From Bog-793 sp050013835 (GTDB taxonomy: Bacteria; Actinomycetota; Acidimicrobiia; Acidimicrobiales; Bog-793), in assembly GCA_050013835.1 (NCBI GenBank), contig JBEKEM010000007.1:62001-126000 (forward strand): DNA of 64,000 nucleotides, given 5' to 3'. The notes under the pieces were generated by a model that was not told where the DNA came from, did no database searches, and saw only the letters and a program-made list of their open reading frames with translations. Below, piece after piece: positions 45,305-54,525 of the stretch. Position numbers and translations under genes: made by a program. Each line of letters begins with the position of its first letter. Position 1 is the first letter of the stretch.

Positions 45305-46357
45305 TCAGCCCTTCCCCGGGGGATCCGCCGGGGCACGCGACGCAGTCGGGGCGGCCCCCCAGGACCCCTCGACGACCGGCGAACGGCCGATGAGCGGCCG
45401 CCACCACGCCTCGTTGGCCCGGTACCAGCCGACCGTCGCGGCGAGCCCCGCGGCGAACTCGACCGACGTCGTCCAACCGAGCTCGGCACGGACCTTCGAA
45501 GAGTCGAGCAGGTAGCGCCGGTCGTGACCGGGACGGTCGGGAACGATCGTCTTCAGCGACGCCGGGGCACCGACCTCCGCGAGCACACCGTCGGCGATCT
45601 CCTCGATCGAGGCCTCGAAGCCCGAGCCCACGTTGTAGGTCTCGCCCACCCTTCCCCGCCGCAGGACGGCGTCGATCGCCCGGCAGTGGTCGTCGACGTG
45701 CAGCCACTCACGCCGGTTCGCCACGGAGGCATAGAGCGGCAGGGACTGGCCCTTTATCGCCCGGGTCGCGAAGAGCGGGATCACCTTCTCCGGGAACTGG
45801 TACGGCCCGTAGTTGTTGCAGCAATTAGTGATCGTCACGGGAAGCCCGAACGTCTCGCCGTAGCAGCGCACGACGTGGTCGGACCCGGCCTTCGAGGCGT
45901 TGTACGGCGTCCTCGGCCGGTACGGCGACAGCTCGCTGAACGACTCGTCGCTGTCGAGGGCGAGGTCGCCGTAGACCTCGCAGGTCGAGATGTGGTGGAG
46001 CCGGTCGACGCCGACGCGGCGGGCAGCGTCGCACAGCGCCTGGGTGCCGAGCACGTTCGTCCGGAAAAAGCGCGCCGGGTCGAGGACTGCCAGGCTGTTG
46101 TGCGATTCGGCCGCGAAGTTCACGATCGTCGTGACCCGCTCGGCGCGCAGCACGTCCTCGACGAGCCGCTGGTCGGCGATGTCGCCCTCGACGAAGCCGA
46201 CGCCGGCCGTCTCCTCGAGCGGCTCGAGGCTCGAGCGGTTTCCGGCGTAGGTCAGCGCGTCGAGGACGACGACGGCGTCGTCGGGGTGCTCCGTCGTCCA
46301 GTAGCGCACGAAGTTCGAGCCGATGAAGCCCGCACCGCCGGTGACGAGGAGTCGCAT
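45305..46357 (-). CDS. rfbB: dTDP-glucose 4,6-dehydratase (variant subfamily)
   Basis: 350 aa. TGGAGFIGSNF at residues 6-16, YNASK (Y152, K156), NNYGPYQFPEKVIPLF. The catalytic segment reads ISTCEVYGDL, so C126 replaces the Asp of the usual ThrAspGlu set, and AAESHNSLA replaces AAESHVDRS. This looks like a coherent subfamily rather than a broken enzyme. It is paired with rfbD and expected to make dTDP-4-keto-6-deoxyglucose. The frame upstream of ATG 46357 is rejected. Confidence 0.88.
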   Translation of the reverse strand: MRLLVTGGAGFIGSNFVRYWTTEHPDDAVVVLDALTYAGNRSSLEPLEETAGVGFVEGDIADQRLVEDVLRAERVTTIVNFAAESHNSLAVLDPARFFRTNVLGTQALCDAARRVGVDRLHHISTCEVYGDLALDSDESFSELSPYRPRTPYNASKAGSDHVVRCYGETFGLPVTITNCCNNYGPYQFPEKVIPLFATRAIKGQSLPLYASVANRREWLHVDDHCRAIDAVLRRGRVGETYNVGSGFEASIEEIADGVLAEVGAPASLKTIVPDRPGHDRRYLLDSSKVRAELGWTTSVEFAAGLAATVGWYRANEAWWRPLIGRSPVVEGSWGAAPTASRAPADPPGKG

Positions 46358-46407
46358 GGACCGCAAGGGTAGCGACCGTTTCACCCCCGCGGACTCCGAC
46401 CGCGCGC

Positions 46408-47262
46408 CTACCCCGCCGCGGGGTCGTCGCGGAGATGGACGACGTCGGCGGAGGTGAGGACGACCCGGCCGCCTCCCACCCCGAGGACGAGCCGGCCGGC
46501 GTCGTCGACGGCGAGGACGGTGCCGGTGAGGGTTCCCTGCGCCATCACGACCCGCACCCGGCGGCCGATCGTCGCACACCTCCGCCGGTACTCCTCCATC
46601 GTCGATCGGGCGGGGATCCCCCCCGCTCCGTACCGGCGCCGCAGGGAGCCGAGCAGCGCCGTGAGCACCTCGTCACGGTCGACGGCGCGACCGGCGAGCT
46701 CGGCGAGCCCCGTGACCGCGACGGCACCGACCCCCGGCCCGGTGCCGGCGAGCCGGGCCCGCACACCCGACGCCTCGAGGTTCAGGCCCACGCCGACGAC
46801 GAGCGCCGCGCGTTCCCCCGGAGGGTCGCTCACGACGACCTCGGCGAGGATCCCGCCCAGCTTCTCGTCCCCCGCGACGAGGTCGTTGGGCCACTTCAGG
46901 GCGACCGCCACCCCGCCCACCTCTCCGGCGGCGTCGGCGGCGGCGAGGGCGACGACCGTCGGCACGAGGTGCAGGTCGCCGGGGGCGAGGCGTGGGCGAA
47001 GCAGGATCGAGCAGAGGAGCGCCGCCCCGCGCGGGGCGACCCAGGTGCGCCCGAGCCGGCCCCGGCCCGCCGTCTGCTCCTCCGCCACGACGACGAGTCC
47101 TTCCGACGCGCCGGCGCGCGCGGCGTCGGCGGCGTAGCGGTTGGTCGAGTCGACCACGTCGAGCCGAACGACGTTCGTGAAGTCCGGCGGGGCCGAACTA
47201 GCCTCGTCGCCTGGACGAGCACGGGAGCCGCCAACCCCGTCAGGGGACCGTCGCTCCCGCAC
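46408..47262 (-). CDS. birA: Biotin--[acetyl-CoA-carboxylase] ligase (BirA, no HTH)
   Basis: 284 aa from GTG 47262. Catalytic motifs DSTNRYA, AGRGRLGRTW and KWPNDLV are present, and the C-terminal domain is complete. There is no N-terminal helix-turn-helix, so it is a ligase only, not a repressor. TATCGT lies 6 nt before the GTG, giving a leaderless mRNA. Longer starts (47379, 47310) would overlap the divergent biotin-carboxylase gene. It serves the biotinyl domain encoded next door. Confidence 0.86.
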   Translation of the reverse strand: MRERRSPDGVGGSRARPGDEASSAPPDFTNVVRLDVVDSTNRYAADAARAGASEGLVVVAEEQTAGRGRLGRTWVAPRGAALLCSILLRPRLAPGDLHLVPTVVALAAADAAGEVGGVAVALKWPNDLVAGDEKLGGILAEVVVSDPPGERAALVVGVGLNLEASGVRARLAGTGPGVGAVAVTGLAELAGRAVDRDEVLTALLGSLRRRYGAGGIPARSTMEEYRRRCATIGRRVRVVMAQGTLTGTVLAVDDAGRLVLGVGGGRVVLTSADVVHLRDDPAAG

Positions 47263-47290
47263 AGCTGCACGATACGCACGGAGTGGGAGC

Positions 47291-49030
47291 GTGTTCGACA
47301 AGGTCCTCATCGCGAACCGGGGCGAGATCGCCGTACGCGTCGCGCGCACGTGCCGGGAGCTCGGCGTCCTGACGGCCACCGTCTACTCAGAGGCGGACCG
47401 CGACTCCCTGCACGTGCGGATCGCGGACGAGGCCTACTCGCTCGGACGCGGCGGACCGGCCGACACCTACCTCGACATCGACGCGATCGTCGAGGCCCTG
47501 CACCGCTCGGGCGCCGACGCCGTCCACCCCGGCTACGGCTTCCTCGCCGAGAACGCCGACTTCGCCCGCGCCGTCGCCGCGGCGGGCGCCACCTTCATCG
47601 GGCCTCCCCCGGCCGCGATCGAGACCATGGGCTCCAAGGTCAGCGCCCGCGAGGCGGCCGCCCGCGTCGGGGTCGCCAGCGTGCCCGGCCGCAACGAGCC
47701 GGTGCACTCCGTCGGCGACGTCCTCGGCTTCGCCGCCGAGTTCGGCTACCCGGTGGCGATCAAGGCCTCCTACGGGGGCGGGGGCCGAGGCATGAAGATC
47801 GTCGCCGGGCCCGAAGAAGTCGAACTGGCGCTCGGCTCGGCCCGTCGGGAGGCCGAGGCCTACTTCGGACGCGGCGACGTCTACCTCGAGCGCTACCTGT
47901 CGGCCTCGCGCCACGTCGAGATGCAGATCGTCACCGACCGCTTCGGCGACACCGTCTGGCTCGGCGAACGCGACTGCTCGAGCCAGCGGCGCCACCAGAA
48001 GCTCGTCGAGGAGACCCCGGCACCAGGGATCAACGACGAGGTGCGCGAGGCGATGGGCGACGCCGCCGCCCGGGTCGCCGGCGCCTGCGGCTACCAGGGC
48101 GCCGGCACCGTGGAGTTCCTCTACGAGGAAGGGGCCTTCTACTTCCTCGAGATGAACACCCGCCTGCAGGTCGAGCACCCCGTGACCGAGTTCGTCACCG
48201 GCATCGACCTCGTCGCCCTCCAGCTGCGCGTCGCGGCGGGAGAGCCGCTCGGCTTTTCCCAGGGCGACATCGTCCGTCGGGGCAACGCGATCGAGTGCCG
48301 CATCAACGCCGAGGATCCCGCCGGTGGGAGATTCCTCCCGAGCCCCGGCCGGATCACCCGCTTCCGCTTCGCCAACGGCTTCGGCGTCCGGACCGACACC
48401 GGCTACGAACAGGGCGACACGGTGGGGCCCGAGTTCGACAACCTCGTCGCCAAGCTCGTCGTCTGGGGAGTCGACCGGGAGGACGCCCGGCGGAGGATGA
48501 TCCGTGCCCTCGACGAGACGATCATCGAGGGCATCGCGACCACGATCCCGGCGGTGCGCGCGGTCCTCACCCACGAAGACTTCGTCAACGCGACGCACAC
48601 GACCCATTTCGTCGAGGACCGCCTCGACTTCTCGGCGCTTCCGCCGAACTTCGTCGCCGACGGCAGGACCGACGACGACGATCGCGTGCTGCGCACGGTC
48701 GACGCCGAGGTCGACGGACGCCGCTACGCGGTGCGCCTGTTCGTCCCCGGCCCGGCCGGGGCCTCGCGTGCCGCCCGCACGAGGCGACGTCACCGGCGCG
48801 AGGCGAGCGCACCCTCGGACGGGACCGTCACCGTGCCGATGCAGGGGACGATCGCGCAGATCCTCGTCGCCACCGGCGACGAGGTCCAGGTCGGGGACGT
48901 CCTGTGCGTGCTCGAGGCGATGAAGATGGAGAACCCGATCCGAGCCACGGTCGCGGGTCGCGTGCGCGAGATCCGGGTCAACGAAGGCGACTCGGTCGGC
49001 TTCGGCGACGTCGTCGCGGTGATCGAATGA
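47291..49030 (+). CDS. Acetyl/propionyl-CoA carboxylase subunit: biotin carboxylase fused to BCCP
   Basis: 579 aa from GTG 47291 (GGGAG 4 nt upstream). Biotin carboxylase N-terminal domain (VLIANRGEIAVRVAR), ATP-grasp with GGGGRGMKIV and the EMNTRLQVEHPVTE signature, C-terminal domain, then a biotinyl domain with K545 in LEAMKMEN. It matches AccA3-type alpha subunits, whose beta subunit (AccD) is not here. Start of a two-gene operon with the M20 amidohydrolase, divergent from birA. Confidence 0.92.
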   Translation: MFDKVLIANRGEIAVRVARTCRELGVLTATVYSEADRDSLHVRIADEAYSLGRGGPADTYLDIDAIVEALHRSGADAVHPGYGFLAENADFARAVAAAGATFIGPPPAAIETMGSKVSAREAAARVGVASVPGRNEPVHSVGDVLGFAAEFGYPVAIKASYGGGGRGMKIVAGPEEVELALGSARREAEAYFGRGDVYLERYLSASRHVEMQIVTDRFGDTVWLGERDCSSQRRHQKLVEETPAPGINDEVREAMGDAAARVAGACGYQGAGTVEFLYEEGAFYFLEMNTRLQVEHPVTEFVTGIDLVALQLRVAAGEPLGFSQGDIVRRGNAIECRINAEDPAGGRFLPSPGRITRFRFANGFGVRTDTGYEQGDTVGPEFDNLVAKLVVWGVDREDARRRMIRALDETIIEGIATTIPAVRAVLTHEDFVNATHTTHFVEDRLDFSALPPNFVADGRTDDDDRVLRTVDAEVDGRRYAVRLFVPGPAGASRAARTRRRHRREASAPSDGTVTVPMQGTIAQILVATGDEVQVGDVLCVLEAMKMENPIRATVAGRVREIRVNEGDSVGFGDVVAVIE

Positions 49031-50214
49031 GCGCCCCCGGGGGCGGGCCGCCGCCGGAGAAGCGGCAGGCACAGGTGACCGTCGCGGCCGAGACGAACCG
49101 CCTCCTCGAACTCTCGCACCAGATCCACGCCCACCCGGAACCCGGCTTCGAGGAGGTCCGGGCCGCGGCGTGGTGCGCCGAGGCGCTCGCGGCCGGCGGC
49201 TTCTACGTGCACGCCGGCGTCGGCGGCCTCGCCACGGCCTTCGACGCGACGATCGGCTCGGGTCCGCTCGAGATCGGGATCTGCTGTGAGTACGACGCCC
49301 TCCCGGAGATCGGCCACGCATGCGGTCACAACGTCATCGCCGCCGCCGGTGTCGGCGCGGGGTTGGCGCTCGCGCCGCTCGCCGACGCCCTCGGCTGCAC
49401 GATCCACGTGCTCGGCACGCCCGCCGAGGAGGGCGGGGGCGGCAAGATCCTCATGCTCGAGGCCGGGGCGTTCGACGGGCTGTGCGCCGCGATGATGGTC
49501 CACCCGGCGCCTGACGAGCTCGTCCAGATGCCCTGCCTGGCGATCGCCCATTTCGACGTGCGTTTCCTCGGTAAGGAGGCGCACGCTTCGGCTTTTCCCG
49601 AGCTCGGGGTGAACGCCGCCGACGCCGTCACGATCGCTCAGGTCAGCGTCGGGCTGCTGCGTCAGCACGCCAAGCCCGGCGACCAGGTCCACGGCATCGT
49701 GACGAACGGCGGCGCGGCGCCGAACATCGTGCCGGGTCTCGCCGAGGCGAAGTACTACGTCCGCTCGGCGACGCTGGATGGGCTGACCGCGTGGGAGAAC
49801 CGCGTCCGGCGCTGTTTCGAGGCCGGGGCGCTCGCCACCGGCTGCTCGGTCGAGTTCACCACGCGCTGCCCGGCGTACTCGGAGTTCCGGGCCGACACTG
49901 CGATCGGCGAGTGCTACCGCGCCAACGCCGAGTCGCTCGGTCGCGTCTTCCCACCGCCACCGGCGCGCCCGCTGACAGCGTCGACCGACATGGCGAACAT
50001 CTCTCTCGCCATCCCGGCAATCCACCCGACCCTCGACATCGGGTCGGCACCGGCGGTCAACCACCAGCCGGAATTCGCCGCGCACTGCGTGACCCCCGCG
50101 GCCGACCGGGCGGTCCTCGACGGCGCGACGGCGATGGCATGGACGGTGATCGATCTCGCCCTCGACAGGGACGAGCGGGAGCGGTTACTCCGCTCGGCGC
50201 TGCGGCGGAGCTGA
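49027..50214 (+). CDS. M20-family amidohydrolase (AbgB/peptidase M20D-like)
   Basis: 395 aa, ATGA overlap with the carboxylase gene. LSHQIHAHPEPGFEE, GICCEYDALPEIGHACGHN and TPAEEGGGGK supply the metal site of the M20D subfamily (AbgB/amidohydrolases acting on N-acyl amino acids or p-aminobenzoyl-glutamate). No signal peptide. The actual substrate is unknown; the coupling with an acyl-CoA carboxylase is odd and suggests release of an acyl or amide compound used by that pathway. Confidence 0.85.
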   Translation: MSAPGGGPPPEKRQAQVTVAAETNRLLELSHQIHAHPEPGFEEVRAAAWCAEALAAGGFYVHAGVGGLATAFDATIGSGPLEIGICCEYDALPEIGHACGHNVIAAAGVGAGLALAPLADALGCTIHVLGTPAEEGGGGKILMLEAGAFDGLCAAMMVHPAPDELVQMPCLAIAHFDVRFLGKEAHASAFPELGVNAADAVTIAQVSVGLLRQHAKPGDQVHGIVTNGGAAPNIVPGLAEAKYYVRSATLDGLTAWENRVRRCFEAGALATGCSVEFTTRCPAYSEFRADTAIGECYRANAESLGRVFPPPPARPLTASTDMANISLAIPAIHPTLDIGSAPAVNHQPEFAAHCVTPAADRAVLDGATAMAWTVIDLALDRDERERLLRSALRRS

Positions 50215-50285
50215 ATCCGCAGGCCCTCAGGTTCCGGCATCGCCCGGGCGGCCGAGGCCACGCCCGAGAGACTCTCGGCGATTCC

Positions 50286-51452
50286 TCAGCGCGTGTCGGG
50301 CGCCGACAACGAGTGCGGCTGGCAGAACTGGTCGTACTCGGCGATCACGATCTCGCCGGCGTTCTCGCCGCACGCCGGGCAGGCAGGGTCACGACGGAAC
50401 GAAAAGCTGCGGAACTCCCCGGCGAGCGCATCGTAGGCGAGCAGTCGGCCGACGAGCGGCTCGCCCAGGCCGAGAAGCAACTTGATCGCCTCGACTGCCT
50501 GGATCGAGCCGATGATCCCGGGGAGGACGCCGAGCACGCCGGCCTCGGCGCACGAAGGGGCGAACTCGGCGGGTGGCGGCTCCGGGAACAGGCACCGGTA
50601 GCACGGGCCGACGTACGGCTGGAACACCGTCGCCTGGCCCTCGAAACGGAAGATCGAACCGTGCACGATCGGCGTCTTCGTGAGTAGCGAGGCGTCGTTC
50701 ACGAGGTAGCGCGTCGGGAAGTTGTCGGTCGCGTCGACGACGAGGTCGTAGCCGGAGAGGAGCTCGACGACGTTGTCGGACCCGAGCCGCACGTCGTGCG
50801 TAATCACCTTGACGTCCGGGTTCAGCGCCGTCAGCGTCTTTCTCGCCGAGTCAACCTTGCGCTCGCCGATCCTGTCGCTGTTGTGGAGGATCTGGCGCTG
50901 GAGGTTCGACCAGTCGACCACGTCCATGTCGAGGATCCCGATCGTCCCGACCCCTGCGGCCGCGAGGTAGATCGACGCCGGCGAGCCGAGCCCCCCGGCG
51001 CCGAGGACCAGGACCTTGGAAGCGAGCAGCTTCTGCTGCCCCGCCGGTCCGATCTCGGGCAGGAGCAGGTGGCGCTGGTAGCGGTTGCGCTGCTCGGCGC
51101 TCAGGACCTGCGGCATCAACCAGGGACGGCCCTCGTCCTTCCAGCGGTTGAACCCGCCCGCCATCGAGGCGACGTTCGTATAGCCGAGCTCCGCGAGCGT
51201 CTTCGCGGCGAAGACCGACCGCACGCCTCCGGCGCAGTAGACGACGACGGGCGCGTCCTTGTCCGGGAGGTGCGCCTCGACCTCGAGCTCGAGCGAGCCC
51301 CGTGGCACGTGAACGGCGCTACCGATGGCGCCCTGGGAGTACTCCTCCGCCTCGCGCACGTCGAGGAGCACGGCCCCGCCGGCCTGCTCCTGGACTTGGG
51401 CGGGTTCGACCTCGCGGACATGCCGCTTCGCCTCGGCCAGAAGATCGTTCAT
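50286..51452 (-). CDS. moeB: Rhodanese-MoeB/ThiF adenylyltransferase fusion
   Basis: 388 aa. An N-terminal rhodanese domain (residues 1-110, active Cys73 in VVYCAGGVRS) precedes the E1-like domain (LVLGAGGLGSPAS near 145; zinc cysteines CYRC and CPAC). It adenylates and sulfurates the C-terminus of MoaD/ThiS-type sulfur carriers. Most MoeZ-type fusions carry the rhodanese at the C-terminus; here it is first. It is convergent with the M20 gene. An 11-C tract lies upstream of the start. Confidence 0.9.
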   Translation of the reverse strand: MNDLLAEAKRHVREVEPAQVQEQAGGAVLLDVREAEEYSQGAIGSAVHVPRGSLELEVEAHLPDKDAPVVVYCAGGVRSVFAAKTLAELGYTNVASMAGGFNRWKDEGRPWLMPQVLSAEQRNRYQRHLLLPEIGPAGQQKLLASKVLVLGAGGLGSPASIYLAAAGVGTIGILDMDVVDWSNLQRQILHNSDRIGERKVDSARKTLTALNPDVKVITHDVRLGSDNVVELLSGYDLVVDATDNFPTRYLVNDASLLTKTPIVHGSIFRFEGQATVFQPYVGPCYRCLFPEPPPAEFAPSCAEAGVLGVLPGIIGSIQAVEAIKLLLGLGEPLVGRLLAYDALAGEFRSFSFRRDPACPACGENAGEIVIAEYDQFCQPHSLSAPDTR

Positions 51453-51530
51453 CGATGACAAGCGCGCACCTCGACTTCCAGTATGTCCGGGGGTCCGCCT
51501 CGCAGGCCAGATCGCCCGGGCACTCCGGCT

Positions 51531-51541
51531 CCCCCCCCCCC
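51531..51541. repeat. 11-nt poly-C tract between moeB and the nitroreductase gene
   Basis: An uninterrupted run of 11 C bases (preceded by T, followed by A) lies 79 bp upstream of the moeB start and 74 bp before the nitroreductase start. Runs of this length are rare even at this GC and can slip. It could be a phase-variable promoter spacer or a sequencing/assembly artefact. Confidence 0.6.
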
Positions 51542-51614
51542 AAGACACTACCTGCGGGTCCGACATTCCTCAGCGGTCGTAAGGCTGACGCGCCGGCCCG
51601 GTAGCCTGCCCGAC

Positions 51615-52166
51615 GTGGAGTTCTTCGACGTCGCCCGGCAACGTCGGATGACTCGGCGCTTCGCTCCCCGACCTGTTGCCCGCGACGTGCTCGACCGTAT
51701 CGTCGCGGCCGCGACGAGCGCGCCCACGGCCGGCAAGACAGGCGGCGTCGAGCTCCTCGTTCTCGATTCCGCCGAGCGGCGCGCCCTTTTCTGGGAGCTC
51801 GCCTCGGACCGCGCCTGGCGCGAGAACGGCCGCGAGTCAGTCGGCCTGATGGCAGCCCCGGTGCTCATCGTGCCGGTTGCCGATCCCGACGCCTACATCG
51901 CGCGCTACGGGCGCCCCGACAAGGAGGGAACGGCGCTGCACGGGCTGGCGGCCGCCGACTGGCCGGTCCCCTATTGGATCGTCGACGCCTCGTTCGCGGC
52001 CATGCTCACGCTGCTCGCGGCCGCCGACGCCGGACTTGGCGCGCTCTTCTTCCAGCTGCACGCGCCCGCCGAGACCGTGCTCGCCGGCCTCGGCCTACCG
52101 CCGACGCGGGTCCTCATCGGCGCCCTCGCGATCGGCCACCCGGCGTTGGACCCACCGACGATCTGA
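51615..52166 (+). CDS. Nitroreductase-family FMN oxidoreductase
   Basis: 183 aa from GTG 51615. The fold motifs RRMTRRFAPRPV near the start, ATSAPTAGKTGG (substituting for APSAxNxQ) and AADAGLGALFFQL are those of small NfsB/nitroreductase-like FMN enzymes. TAGCCT lies 7 nt before the GTG, so the mRNA is probably leaderless. Substrate unknown. One of the many F420/FMN-type reductases expected in this lineage, but nothing shows F420 use. Confidence 0.8.
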   Translation: MEFFDVARQRRMTRRFAPRPVARDVLDRIVAAATSAPTAGKTGGVELLVLDSAERRALFWELASDRAWRENGRESVGLMAAPVLIVPVADPDAYIARYGRPDKEGTALHGLAAADWPVPYWIVDASFAAMLTLLAAADAGLGALFFQLHAPAETVLAGLGLPPTRVLIGALAIGHPALDPPTI

Positions 52167-52214
52167 ACCGGCGCCGGCTGGCACCGAAACGGTGCCTGCC
52201 GGTCCCCCACGGGA

Positions 52215-52760
52215 TCAGAAGCTCGGCCTTTTCGACCCGAGCAGCGAGAGGTTGACCGAGCCGTGCTCGCACACCGGCGTCGGGGGCCGGATCGACCCGA
52301 CGACCTTGTCATCCCGGGGCGGCACGGCGACCGAGACCTTGTACGAGGTCGGCTCGCACTGACCTGTCGAGGTCTCACCGAGTCCGGGGACATCGGGCGA
52401 GAAGCGGCCGTCGGCCCACGCCGAGACCCCCGGCTTCAACGTCACGATCACCGCCGTCACCCCCGGATTGGCATCCGTCACATGGGTCGGATTCCTCCGG
52501 CCTGCCCTGCCGAGCAGCTGCAAGCCGGCAAGTCCGCTCACGGAACACGTCATGGCTGAGACATTCCTCACCCGTAAGGCGTAGGAGACGTTGCCCGCCC
52601 CGGCGCTCCCGGGCACGACCGCGAAAGAGACGGCGAGCTGCGTCCCCCTGCAGGACGGCACCGCGGCGCCCGCGGGGGTGGTCGCTGCCACCGCCATCGG
52701 AGCGAGGATTGCCGCGCCACCGATCATCGCCGCCAGGATGAGGCTCCGAGTTGTTCTCAT
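52215..52760 (-). CDS. DUF4232-like secreted protein
   Basis: 181 aa. Sec signal peptide (residues 1-33, MRTTRSLILAAMIGGAAILA with AAT/AGAA cleavage region), then a beta-type domain with two Cys pairs (PSCRGT, MTCSVSG, GQCEPT, PVCEHG) as in DUF4232 of actinobacteria. Exported; function unknown. Divergent from the amine-oxidase gene. Confidence 0.78.
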   Translation of the reverse strand: MRTTRSLILAAMIGGAAILAPMAVAATTPAGAAVPSCRGTQLAVSFAVVPGSAGAGNVSYALRVRNVSAMTCSVSGLAGLQLLGRAGRRNPTHVTDANPGVTAVIVTLKPGVSAWADGRFSPDVPGLGETSTGQCEPTSYKVSVAVPPRDDKVVGSIRPPTPVCEHGSVNLSLLGSKRPSF

Positions 52761-52973
52761 CGCGCCAATGTAACGACGCCGCTTCGCGAGAAGGTGTCGC
52801 CCGACGGGCGCGTGGCGAGTTCGCGCCGCCGGAATTGGGTCGGCCGCGGCACGGCCAGGCCGCCTGCGCTTGTCGGCACCAACTCCCGGTGACAGGGTTG
52901 ACGCCGTGCCCCGCCCGATCGTCTTTTCAGCGGCCCTTTCCCAACGGGCTCGGGCGAGCGGAGCTGACCCTTC

Positions 52974-54278
52974 ATGATGGGGCCAGGTCGCTCCGCCCCG
53001 CTCACCGCCGGTTACGCCAGCGAGCCCTACTGGTGGGACGGGGTCGAGTTCCCCGACACCGCTCCAGACCGGCCGCCGACGGAAGCGGACATCGTCGTCG
53101 TCGGCGCGGGCTACACCGGTCTCGCCGTCGCGGCCGAGGCGGCCGGGCTGGGTCGTTCCGTCGTCGTCATAGACCGCGACGATCCCGTTCGGGGCGCGAG
53201 CAGCCGCAGCGGCGGGATGGTGCTTCCCGGGTTGAAGCACGACCTGGCGACGACGCTCGCGATGGAGAACGGGAGGGCGCTCTGGGACGGGACGGTCGCG
53301 GCGGTCGAGGACCTCGCGGCGCTCATCAAACAGCACCATGTCGAGTGCGATTGGCGGAGATCCGGACACGTCGAACTGGTGCACCACCCTCGGATGGCAC
53401 GCCGCTACCAGGAGGTGGCCCGGTCGTTCGAATCCATCGGTGAGGGTGCCCGGTTCCTCGGGAGGGACGAGCTCGGCGCCGAGGTCGGGTCGGAACGGTT
53501 CCACGGCGCGCTCGTCGTCGACCGGAGCGCCTCGCTCCACCCGGCGAAGTGGGCCGTCGCGCTGCAGTCAATGGCGACTGCGGCGGGTGCTTCGGTCGTC
53601 GGGCGTTGCGCCGCTCGCCGCATCGAAAAGGCGGCTGTCGGCTACCGCGTCGACACGGAGCGCGGACCGATCCGGGCGCGCGACGTCGTCATCGCGACGA
53701 ACGCCACGACCGACACGACGCTCTCGCCCTGGCTCGGCCGCCGGATCCTGAAGATTGGCAGTTACATCATCGCGACCGAACCGCTCGACCCGGATGTCGC
53801 CACCTCACTCATCCCCCGGGGGAGGATGCTCTTCGACTCTCGCAACTTCCTCAGCTACTGGCGGCTCTCGCCCGACGGCCGCCGAATGCTTTTCGGTGGC
53901 CGGACGTCGTTCGCCCCGACCACCGTCGAGCGGGCCCGAGACCGGCTCTACGAAGTGATGACCGCGGTGCACCCGCAGCTGGCGGGTGTCGCCGTCGACC
54001 GCGCATGGGGCGGCGACGTCGCCCTCACCTACGACCGGATGCCGCACATCGGCCGCCACCCGGTGACCGGCGTCGTCTACGCCATGGGCTATTGCGGCAG
54101 CGGGGTCGCGCTGTCAACGCGCTTCGGTCGCGTCGTCGCCCGCCATCTGGCCGGCGGCAGGGACCTCGGGCCCTTCGCCAGGTTGCGATGGCCCGCCGTT
54201 CCCCCGCCGGCCCGGGTGCCAGGCCTGCTCCCGTTCGCGGGTCTGTGGTACCTCACGCGCGACGCGTTCGGGATCTGA
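52974..54278 (+). CDS. FAD-dependent DAO-type oxidoreductase (amine/gamma-glutamylputrescine oxidase-like)
   Basis: 434 aa. The FAD Rossmann VVVGAGYTGLAVAAEAAG is at 42-59, with a D-amino-acid-oxidase/GlpO-type fold and CGSGVALSTRFG near the C-terminus. It resembles PuuB and other amine oxidases that produce aldehyde, NH3 and H2O2. Context (permease and aminotransferase at 58.9-62.1 kb) supports a role in amine or amino-acid use, but the substrate is not certain. ATG 52974 or 52977. Confidence 0.83.
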   Translation: MMGPGRSAPLTAGYASEPYWWDGVEFPDTAPDRPPTEADIVVVGAGYTGLAVAAEAAGLGRSVVVIDRDDPVRGASSRSGGMVLPGLKHDLATTLAMENGRALWDGTVAAVEDLAALIKQHHVECDWRRSGHVELVHHPRMARRYQEVARSFESIGEGARFLGRDELGAEVGSERFHGALVVDRSASLHPAKWAVALQSMATAAGASVVGRCAARRIEKAAVGYRVDTERGPIRARDVVIATNATTDTTLSPWLGRRILKIGSYIIATEPLDPDVATSLIPRGRMLFDSRNFLSYWRLSPDGRRMLFGGRTSFAPTTVERARDRLYEVMTAVHPQLAGVAVDRAWGGDVALTYDRMPHIGRHPVTGVVYAMGYCGSGVALSTRFGRVVARHLAGGRDLGPFARLRWPAVPPPARVPGLLPFAGLWYLTRDAFGI

Positions 54279-54525
54279 CAACGTCCGGCGCCAGCCGTGC
54301 GGGACGGTGCCGGCGCGCCGCGGCGCCACGGAAGATCGACGAAGGACGCGGCACGATGGCTCCCGCGCGCTGCACAAGCGGTGTCCTTGCGGCACTCACG
54401 GCCAACTCCTTCGACCGCAGGGTTCTCCGCTTCGCCGGCTGGAGCGCAACAACGAACGGCCCGGGCACCGCATGCGCCACCGCCGAGCGCCTCAGCACCT
54501 GGCTCGAACGTGTGATACTTGCCTC

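Noticed and set aside
46435..50214. Very long plus-strand frame (1259 codons) across birA and accC
   Set aside because: Arginine/glycine-rich with no domain, a by-product of high GC; birA (antisense) and the biotin carboxylase (other frame) explain the DNA.
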